Of a stretch of 13,359 nt of DNA, positions 1 through 5,057 are shown one piece after another; position 1 is the stretch's first letter, and each line of letters begins with the position of its first letter. Made by a program: the position numbers and the translations under genes. The DNA is from an uncultured Acidimicrobiales bacterium (lineage in GTDB: Bacteria; Actinomycetota; Acidimicrobiia; Acidimicrobiales; UBA10347), in NCBI GenBank assembly GCA_937942965.1, contig CALDGN010000457.1, forward strand, positions 1-13,359, read 5' to 3'. The notes below the pieces were generated by a model that was not told the origin of the DNA, searched no databases, and was given only the letters and a program-made list of their open reading frames with translations.

Positions 1-564
1 CGTGCCGGCGGCCAGCAGGCCGAATGCTTGGGCTGCCTGGCGCCGGTTCGGTCCAAGCCCAATAATCGGTGAGCCATCACCGCCAAGACCATCACCGGTG
101 GTCTCCCTCGTGCCCAACATCACGAGGAAGACGACGCCGACGAGGCCGGCCAGCAGGGCTGCAATGGCCGGAATCAGGGAACTCTGCGCTGGCGTTCGGG
201 TCGCCACGGCGGCGATCACTCCGAGCAGGCCGAATGCGCCGACCGCAGCGATGACGCCACGGCCGAATCCCCGTTTGAGCGCGATGCCGAGCCCGACGCT
301 GAGCACAGCGATCGTTGCTGCCATGCCGAGCAGCAATGCGATCTTGTCGTTCGTGCCAAACCAGTCGATGGCGAGATCCTTGAGCCATCGGGGTGTCCGA
401 TCGATGAAGGCATCGCCAACCGCGAGAATCGGCGAGCGCCACCGGCCGGAGAAGCCAGCGACGAGTTCTGCGACACCGAGACTGAAGACGACGACTGCAG
501 GGCCGCCCCAGGTACTTGATGTCGAGGCGCGCCTGGTCGGTGACGGGGCAGTTTCGTTGTGCAT
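1..564 (-). CDS. Membrane-anchored molybdopterin-dependent oxidoreductase, N-terminal part (sulfite oxidase/YedY-like family)
   Basis: Partial gene: the frame stays open for 188 codons to the left edge, so the catalytic domain lies outside the window. The visible part is a short Arg/Ser/Thr-rich cytoplasmic tail and then hydrophobic helices at about residues 22-38, 74-96, 103-121 and 131-151. A twin-arginine stretch (NRRQAAQAFGLLAAG, about 173-187) leads into a fifth segment. This layout, including the segment with LVAGFSG and SPILAVGDAFID and the WFGTNDKIALL motif, matches the membrane domain of actinobacterial molybdopterin oxidoreductases, whose catalytic domain is expected outside the cytoplasmic membrane. 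The ATG at 564 has no clear Shine-Dalgarno sequence and directly follows a hairpin. It lies 45 nt behind the LuxR-type gene on the same strand, probably in one operon. The family call rests on the membrane domain only; the substrate cannot be deduced. Confidence 0.75.
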   Translation of the reverse strand, partial: MHNETAPSPTRRASTSSTWGGPAVVVFSLGVAELVAGFSGRWRSPILAVGDAFIDRTPRWLKDLAIDWFGTNDKIALLLGMAATIAVLSVGLGIALKRGFGRGVIAAVGAFGLLGVIAAVATRTPAQSSLIPAIAALLAGLVGVVFLVMLGTRETTGDGLGGDGSPIIGLGPNRRQAAQAFGLLAAGT

Positions 565-565
565 A

Positions 566-586
566 CGGGTGGTTCGGAGCCACCCG
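566..586 (-). promoter_or_regulatory. Hairpin immediately before the oxidoreductase start codon
   Basis: CGGGTGG at 566-572 pairs perfectly with CCACCCG at 580-586 around a 7-nt loop. In the leftward transcript the stem ends one nucleotide before the ATG at 564. There is no T-tract, so it does not look like a standard terminator. It could mask the ribosome landing site or attenuate readthrough from the upstream LuxR-type gene. The function is inferred. Confidence 0.4.
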
Positions 587-609
587 CTGTCTGGATTGCA
601 ATCGCTTCG

Positions 610-1305
610 CTAGTCGAGCCAGCCGTTGTCGGTGACGAGGGCGATGGCCTCGAGCCGGTTGTCGACGCCGAGCCGTTCCCACAGGTCGCTCAGTGCTCGA
701 TACAGGGAGCGTTCGGAGTAGCCATCATCTTCGGCGATGTCGAGGGTGCGGTCGCCGTTGATGATGCGCGCCATCCATGACTTCTCTTGTTCGCTCAACG
801 GACACTCGTCGTCTTCGCCGCAGGCTTGTTCGACCGCCCGAGCGGCCTCGATCAGTTGCCGGGCACCGTCGGGATGCACGATGCGGGCCAGATGCCCGAA
901 CCGCATGACCGGCGGCGTCGTTGGGGCGATCGTTGCGATGTCCTCTGGGGTCGCCGTCTTCGGAGGTCCAGGTGCTGCCTCGGTCAGCGCGGTCGTCGCG
1001 GAGCGCAGGTAGCTCCGCACCGTCTCCCACGGCTCGGCGACTTCGTCGGGAACCTCGGCCATGGCCATCTGAGCCGCTGCCTCGTTGAACTTGGCGGCGA
1101 GCTCACTGAGGTACGACCAGGGAAGCGTCTCGGCGTAGATGGGCGTCGCCGCTCGCTGGTACGCCAGCGTGTGCAGCTCGGTGTGTTCCCCCGCTTCGAT
1201 GCCGAACGCGTGGCCCTGGGCGATCGCCTCGCCGTAACGACGAACGCGACCGGCCACCAGGCCGATCGCAGAACGAAGATCATCATCGAGTGGGACCTGC
1301 GGCAT
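610..1305 (-). CDS. LuxR-type HTH transcriptional regulator without a recognisable sensor domain
   Basis: A 231-aa protein. The C-terminal part (about residues 168-228) reads as a LuxR/GerE-type helix-turn-helix: PLSEQEKSWMARIINGDRTL aligns with the usual LTPREREVLxLLAxG start, ERSLYRALSDLWERLGV with the recognition helix, and NRLEAIALV with the last helix. The first 110 residues are mostly helical in character and match no receiver, PAS or GAF pattern I know; an acidic/Pro-rich linker follows. The frame is open further upstream, but that translation is low-complexity and overlaps the upstream small gene, so the ATG at 1305 is chosen even though its Shine-Dalgarno is poor. It sits 25 nt after the 56-aa gene and 45 nt before the molybdoenzyme gene, suggesting one leftward operon opposite sigK. 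By position it is likely a DNA-binding regulator of this locus. Confidence 0.8.
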   Translation of the reverse strand: MPQVPLDDDLRSAIGLVAGRVRRYGEAIAQGHAFGIEAGEHTELHTLAYQRAATPIYAETLPWSYLSELAAKFNEAAAQMAMAEVPDEVAEPWETVRSYLRSATTALTEAAPGPPKTATPEDIATIAPTTPPVMRFGHLARIVHPDGARQLIEAARAVEQACGEDDECPLSEQEKSWMARIINGDRTLDIAEDDGYSERSLYRALSDLWERLGVDNRLEAIALVTDNGWLD

Positions 1306-1330
1306 TGCCGCCGATCGTAGGAGATGCGAG

Positions 1331-1501
1331 CTAGGCCGCGAGCTCGTCGACGATCTCGGCGGCGGTCGTCGGTGCCAGGTCAAGCTGCTCGATGAGCGCT
1401 CGCCGTATGTGCCGTGGGGGATAGCCCTGCGACGCAAGGTACGAGGCACTCCGAGATGCGAAACCTGATTCGGTGGGCGGATTGCGGAAGCCGGTCTTCA
1501 T
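1331..1501 (-). CDS. Small conserved-looking protein of unknown function (56 aa)
   Basis: A short gene with an ATG at 1501 and a TAG at 1331-1333. It is supported by a good ribosome binding site: GAAAGGA lies about 6 nt upstream of the ATG. The protein begins MKTGFRNPPTESGF and continues as a probable two-helix segment (SYLASQGYPPRHIRRALIEQ, then TTAAEIVDELAA). It has no cysteines, no membrane segment and no signal peptide. I do not recognise a family; the C-terminal half resembles a small helical interaction module. It is the first gene of the leftward unit with the LuxR-type regulator 25 nt behind, so the two are probably co-expressed and may work together. The alternative is that this is an untranslated leader, but the Shine-Dalgarno, spacing and third-position GC bias argue for translation. 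Confidence 0.6.
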   Translation of the reverse strand: MKTGFRNPPTESGFASRSASYLASQGYPPRHIRRALIEQLDLAPTTAAEIVDELAA

Positions 1502-1553
1502 GGTTCGTCCTTTCTCGACGAGTGGGTACGGCTTCTACTCAATCGGTGTTCGC

Positions 1554-1569
1554 TGGCAGTCGACTGCCA
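1554..1569. promoter_or_regulatory. Perfect 16-bp palindrome, candidate operator
   Basis: TGGCAGTCGACTGCCA is an exact dyad with no spacer, centred between 1561 and 1562. A perfect palindrome of this length in a short divergent promoter region is the expected form for a dimeric regulator's site. The adjacent LuxR-type protein is the obvious candidate. Its right edge also gives TTGGCA on the minus strand, resembling a -35 element, with a CCGATT hexamer 18 nt further down that strand. No binding has been shown; this is inference from position and symmetry. Confidence 0.5.
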
Positions 1570-1598
1570 ACTTCGACCAAGAAGATCCCGAAGAGACC

Positions 1599-1625
1599 CA
1601 ATCCGGAGCCCGTCTGGCTCCGAAT
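1599..1625 (+). promoter_or_regulatory. Candidate SigK-type promoter upstream of sigK
   Basis: CAATCC at 1599-1604 and CCGAAT at 1620-1625 are separated by 15 nt. The consensus I recall for mycobacterial SigK promoters is CCATCC, 16-17 nt, CCGAAT. The -10 is therefore exact, the -35 matches at five of six positions, and the spacer is one to two nt short. Transcription would start near 1632, leaving a leader of about 60 nt before the sigK ATG. This would make sigK-rskA autoregulated, which is common for ECF sigma factors. Confidence 0.45.
1604..1622. repeat. Inverted repeat inside the sigK promoter spacer
   Basis: CGGAGCC at 1604-1610 and GGCTCCG at 1616-1622 form a perfect 7-bp inverted repeat around CGTCT. 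It fills the space between the candidate -35 and -10 elements, so it is better placed to be a regulator site than an RNA hairpin, since it would lie upstream of the predicted transcription start. Confidence 0.4.
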
Positions 1626-1693
1626 ACGACACATGCCACACCCGTTCGGCCCGCCTGGTCCCGGTTCCCATCGTTGGACTGCGAGACACTGAC

Positions 1694-2296
1694 ATGGTGC
1701 GCCCGTTCCGACTTCGTGTAGTCCCGCCGCCGGCGGTTGACCCCAGAGAAGTTTCCGCCGATGCGCTCATGGCGCTCGTCGCCCGCGGTAACGAGTCCGC
1801 CTTCGCCCAGCTATACGACGAACTCGCGCCGCTGATCTACGGCATCGTCCGCAAGGTCGTACGTGACCCGTCGATGTCTGACGAGGTCACCCAAGAGATC
1901 TTTGTCGAACTGTGGCGAATTGCCCCTCGCTTTGACGCCGAACGAGGAAGCGTGCGGTCCTGGGCATCGACGATCGCCCACCGCCGCGCCGTGGACCGGG
2001 TGCGCTCCGAAGAGTCGCGGCGGCGCCGCGAAGAGCGAGACCACGAACAGACCATGGTCGATGCCACGATGGACCCAGTCGCCGCAGCCGTCGACGACCG
2101 GTTCGATCGCGCCGAGGTGCGCCAAGCGCTCGATGAGCTCACCGAGACGCAGCGCGAAGCGATCACGCTCGCGTACTTCGGCGGCAAGACCTACCGCGAG
2201 GTCGCCGCGCTCCTCGACATCCCGGAAGGGACCGCAAAGACCCGTATCCGCGATGGGCTGATCCGGCTCCGTGACAAGATGGGAGTGAATCCATGA
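1694..2296 (+). CDS. sigK: ECF RNA polymerase sigma factor, SigK type
   Basis: A 200-aa group 4 sigma factor that would direct RNA polymerase to a small set of stress or envelope promoters. Region 2 spans about residues 37-105 (AFAQLYDELAPLIYGIVRKV, then DEVTQEIFVELWRIAPRFD and GSVRSWASTIAHRRAVDRVR). Region 4 spans about 142-196 (LTETQREAITLAYFGGKTYREVA and IPEGTAKTRIRDGL). A variable linker lies between them. The start at 1694 gives the usual length but has only a weak Shine-Dalgarno. The stop overlaps the next start as ATGA, the standard sigma/anti-sigma coupling, and RskA's identity supports the SigK subtype. The protein contains no cysteine, so it cannot use the disulfide switch reported for the sigma-4 domain of Mycobacterium tuberculosis SigK. 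Activity is likely set by RskA, and possibly by autoregulation. Confidence 0.87.
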   Translation: MVRPFRLRVVPPPAVDPREVSADALMALVARGNESAFAQLYDELAPLIYGIVRKVVRDPSMSDEVTQEIFVELWRIAPRFDAERGSVRSWASTIAHRRAVDRVRSEESRRRREERDHEQTMVDATMDPVAAAVDDRFDRAEVRQALDELTETQREAITLAYFGGKTYREVAALLDIPEGTAKTRIRDGLIRLRDKMGVNP

Positions 2297-2991
2297 CTCG
2301 CACCGAAGACCTCCACGAGCTTGCTGGCGCCTATGCCCTCGATGCCCTGGACGATGATGAACGCGTTCGCTTCGAAACGCACCTGCGGTCGTGTGAGCGT
2401 TGCCAAGTCGAAGTCGCCGAGTTTCGATCGGTGGCGCTCGCCCTCGCCGAAGACAATCACGCCCAGCCGCCCGAAGGTCTCAAGGCGTCAGTCCTGGCCG
2501 AGGTTGGCGAGACTCGCCAAGACGCACCCCAGCTCGCCTCGGTGAGCCGTGGCCGGTTCGGTCGCTCCCAATCAGTACTCGCAGTCGCCGCCGCGGTCGC
2601 CCTGTTCGTTGTCGGCGCCGTCGTGTTCACCCGACCCGACACGGATCCGACGTCAGAAGTCGTAGCGGCCGCCGATGCTGTTGTCGCCACCCTCGACGCA
2701 ACAACCGACGGTCAGACCGGGACGGTCCAGGTCGTGTGGTCCGACAACCAGGACCAGGTCGCCGTGATCGCCGACGGCCTTGCCGATCCCGGTCCGGGCA
2801 TGGCCTATGCGCTCTGGTTCATGCTCGAAGACGGCGTCGCGCCGGCTGGCCTCTTCGCCCCTGACGACGGCTCCGTCGCTGCGGTGCTCGCCATCGATGA
2901 CCTCGCCACGACCGGTTGGGGCATCACGATCGAACCCGACACGGGATCGGACCAACCAACGACTCCCGTGCTGTTTGCCGGAAGCATCTAA
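2293..2991 (+). CDS. rskA: Membrane anti-sigma-K factor RskA
   Basis: A 232-aa single-pass membrane anti-sigma factor that holds the sigma factor at the cytoplasmic face and releases it after regulated proteolysis. The N-terminal anti-sigma domain carries a zinc-binding Hx3Cx2C motif (H30, C34, C37) after the HELAGAYALDALDDDER helix typical of this family. A membrane helix follows at about residues 94-113 (SVLAVAAAVALFVVGAVVF). The outer part (about 120-232) matches the RskA C-terminal domain, with GLADPGPGMAYALWFM, a glycine-rich middle and a closing VLFAGSI. The ATG overlaps the sigK stop, so the pair is translationally coupled. By family knowledge, a site-1 protease followed by a Rip1-type site-2 protease would cleave it; neither is encoded here. 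Confidence 0.88.
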   Translation: MTRTEDLHELAGAYALDALDDDERVRFETHLRSCERCQVEVAEFRSVALALAEDNHAQPPEGLKASVLAEVGETRQDAPQLASVSRGRFGRSQSVLAVAAAVALFVVGAVVFTRPDTDPTSEVVAAADAVVATLDATTDGQTGTVQVVWSDNQDQVAVIADGLADPGPGMAYALWFMLEDGVAPAGLFAPDDGSVAAVLAIDDLATTGWGITIEPDTGSDQPTTPVLFAGSI

Positions 2992-3010
2992 GGACCCCCA
3001 ACACGCTGCC

Positions 3011-3016
3011 TAGAGT
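3011..3016 (+). promoter_or_regulatory. -10 element of ligA, probably leaderless
   Basis: TAGAGT fits the actinobacterial TAnnnT -10 pattern and ends 7 nt before the GTG at 3024. Transcription would start on or next to the start codon. No good -35 is visible, which is common for this promoter type. This separates ligA expression from sigK-rskA. Confidence 0.5.
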
Positions 3017-3023
3017 GAGCGGC

Positions 3024-5048
3024 GTGACCGTTGATCCCGCTGCCCGCGTCGCCGAGCTCCGTGCCCAGATCGCTCACCACAATGAGCGCTACTTCGCCAT
3101 GGACGCACCTGAGATCAGCGATGCTGACTTCGACCTGTTGGTGCGAGAACTGACGGAACTCGAAGCTGCGCACCCCGAGCTAGCGGTCGCCGATTCGCCG
3201 ACCCAAACGGTCGGTGCCTCGGCGACGTTCGCGCCGGTCGAGCACGAGATCCCGATGATGTCGCTCGACAAGGCGTTCAACACCGACGAGTTCGACAACT
3301 GGCACACCCGATTGGTGCGAGCCGCCGGCGAAGGCCGCGAACTCGGGTCGTTCGTGTGCGAGCTCAAGTTCGATGGGCTCGCCATCAGCGCTCGCTACGA
3401 GAACGGCACGCTGGTGCGGGCGGCAACCCGCGGCGATGGTCGGGTCGGCGAAGACGTGACGGCCAACGTCGCCACGATCGCGAACGTGCCGAAGCAGCTC
3501 GGCTCCGATGCACCGGCGATCCTCGAGGTCCGCGGCGAGGTCTATATGCCGATCAGCGACTTCAACGCCCTCAACGACGCTCGCCGTGAAGCAGGCGAGC
3601 AGCTCTACGCCAACCCTCGCAACACGGCCGCGGGTTCGCTTCGTCAAAAGGATGCGTCGGTCACGGCGTCGCGAAACCTGCGCTGGTTTGCCTATCAACT
3701 CGGCCAGGTCGAAGGTGCCCCGACCTTGACCCGCCACAGCGAAACGTTCGAGTACTTGGACAGCCTCGGCTTCCCGGTGAACGACCAGGTCAAGGTCGTC
3801 GAGAGCGCTGACGCGGTCAAGGCGTACTTTGCCGACGCCGAAGCTCGCCGCCACGAGTTCGATTACGAGACCGATGGTGCGGTCGCCAAGATCGACTCGC
3901 TGGCGATGCAACGTGACCTTGGCGTCACGAGCCATCACCCCCGCTGGGCGATCGCATTCAAGTTCCAGCCCGAAGAGAAGTCCACCAAGCTCATCGACAT
4001 CCAGGTGTCGATCGGTGGCAAGGGCAAAGCCACACCGTTCGCAGTGCTCGAGCCGGTCTTCGTCGGTGGCTCCACCGTCCAGATGGCGACGCTGCACAAC
4101 GAAGACCAGGTCAAGGTCAAGAACATCCGCCCGGGCGACACGGTGCTCGTGCGCAAGGCCGGCGACGTCATCCCGGAGGTGCTTGGGCCGGTGTTGTCCG
4201 AGCGTGCGCCCGACCTGCCCGAGTGGACCTTTCCCACGCACTGCTCCTGTGAGAACCATCACCCGCTGAGCCGCAGCGAGGGCGATGCGGCGCACTACTG
4301 CCTGCACCCGACGTGTCCGATCCAGCGAGACGCGTGGATCGAGCACTTCGCCGCTCGTGCCGCGATGGACATCGAGGGCTTCGGCGAGCGGACCGTGCAA
4401 CTCTTCACCGCCCAGGGGCTGCTGAGCGACATCGCCGGCGTGTACGAACTCGATTTCGAAGCTGTTGGTCAGATCGAAGGATTCGGTGAGATCTCGGTCC
4501 GGAACCTGGAGACGTCGATCGAAGCGTCGAAGGGCCAGGGCCTCGGTCGTCTCTTGATCGGCCTCAATATCCGCCACCTCGGCAACAGCGGCGCGCATGT
4601 CCTCGCCAAGGCGTTTGGTCACTTGGACAAGATCATCGAGGCCGACCTCGAAACGTTGGCCAGTGTCGACGGCGTCGGCCCGACAATCGCCGAGAGCCTG
4701 CGGGCGTACTTCGACGACGAGATCAATCTGGGCATCATCGAACGCCTGCGCGCAGCCGGTGTCGACTTCAACGGCCCCGAGGTCATCGAGGTCGACCAGA
4801 CACTCGAAGGCCTGGCCATCGTTGTCTCGGGCGGCCTCGAGAACTTCAGCCGGGACAGCGTCAAAGATGCGATCACCAGCCGGGGTGGCAAGTCGCCGGG
4901 CAGCGTGTCCAAGAAGACGACAGCGCTGGTCGTCGGTGAATCGCCGGGCGCATCCAAGGTCACCAAGGCCGAAGAACTCGGCGTGCCGATCATCGACGAG
5001 GCCGCGTTCGTTGAATTACTCGAGACGGGTGTCGTCCCTCCTGGCTAA
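3024..5048 (+). CDS. ligA: NAD+-dependent DNA ligase LigA
   Basis: Seals nicks during replication and repair, using NAD+. The length is 674 aa, normal for the family. Domain Ia (about 1-60) has the HHNERYFAMDAPEISDADFD stretch that binds NMN. The adenylation domain has the nucleotide-accepting lysine K115 in ELKFDGLA, the RGDG motif (136-139), EVRGEVYMP, NPRNTAAGSLRQ, DGAVAKID (284-291) and PRWAIAFKF with K313. An OB fold follows, then a Cys4 zinc finger (C407, C409, C426, C431), helix-hairpin-helix repeats (about 440-565) and a C-terminal BRCT domain (about 594-670). The first cysteine pair is CxC rather than the usual CxxC. GTG 3024 is chosen for its leaderless -10; GTG 3015 (three codons longer) is the alternative. 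The in-frame extension to an upstream ATG at 2916 would run into rskA and is unlikely. Confidence 0.96.
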   Translation: MTVDPAARVAELRAQIAHHNERYFAMDAPEISDADFDLLVRELTELEAAHPELAVADSPTQTVGASATFAPVEHEIPMMSLDKAFNTDEFDNWHTRLVRAAGEGRELGSFVCELKFDGLAISARYENGTLVRAATRGDGRVGEDVTANVATIANVPKQLGSDAPAILEVRGEVYMPISDFNALNDARREAGEQLYANPRNTAAGSLRQKDASVTASRNLRWFAYQLGQVEGAPTLTRHSETFEYLDSLGFPVNDQVKVVESADAVKAYFADAEARRHEFDYETDGAVAKIDSLAMQRDLGVTSHHPRWAIAFKFQPEEKSTKLIDIQVSIGGKGKATPFAVLEPVFVGGSTVQMATLHNEDQVKVKNIRPGDTVLVRKAGDVIPEVLGPVLSERAPDLPEWTFPTHCSCENHHPLSRSEGDAAHYCLHPTCPIQRDAWIEHFAARAAMDIEGFGERTVQLFTAQGLLSDIAGVYELDFEAVGQIEGFGEISVRNLETSIEASKGQGLGRLLIGLNIRHLGNSGAHVLAKAFGHLDKIIEADLETLASVDGVGPTIAESLRAYFDDEINLGIIERLRAAGVDFNGPEVIEVDQTLEGLAIVVSGGLENFSRDSVKDAITSRGGKSPGSVSKKTTALVVGESPGASKVTKAEELGVPIIDEAAFVELLETGVVPPG

Positions 5049-5051
5049 TCT
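5046..5051 (+). promoter_or_regulatory. -10 element of the HelD-like gene, probably leaderless
   Basis: TAATCT, a close match to TATAAT/TAnnnT, ends 6 nt before the ATG at 5058 and overlaps the ligA stop codon TAA (5046-5048). There is no Shine-Dalgarno between it and the ATG. This fits a leaderless transcript starting at or near 5058. No clear -35 is seen at 16-18 nt. Confidence 0.55.
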
Positions 5052-5057
5052 GCCCGC

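Larger units (their letters stand above)
1502..1693. promoter_or_regulatory. Divergent control region between the leftward LuxR-type unit and sigK-rskA
   Basis: This is the longest gene-free stretch in the window (192 nt). It serves as the 5' region of both divergent units. It contains the ribosome binding site of the 56-aa gene at its left end, a perfect 16-bp palindrome (1554-1569), and a SigK-like promoter with an inverted repeat in its spacer (1599-1625). No long open frame within it looks like protein. The palindrome lies 53 nt from the leftward start and 125 nt from sigK, so one bound regulator could affect both directions. Confidence 0.7.

Noticed and set aside
2..613. A 203-codon rightward open frame at the left edge
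   Set aside because: It is the Ser/Pro/Arg-rich shadow of the leftward membrane protein, whose helices give clean hydrophobic segments.
1306..1449. Upstream extension of the LuxR-type gene by 48 codons
   Set aside because: The extension is Arg/Ser/Pro-rich, unlike the rest of the protein, and overlaps the 56-aa gene that has its own good Shine-Dalgarno.
2916..3023. Longer LigA start at an ATG inside rskA
   Set aside because: It would overlap rskA by 76 nt and add residues unlike the LigA N-terminus. The GTG at 3024 with its -10 element fits better.
3180..4622. A 480-codon open frame on the strand opposite ligA
   Set aside because: It lies wholly antisense to a perfectly recognisable LigA. 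Its translation is compositionally biased, without a known family, as expected for the antisense frame of a high-GC gene.
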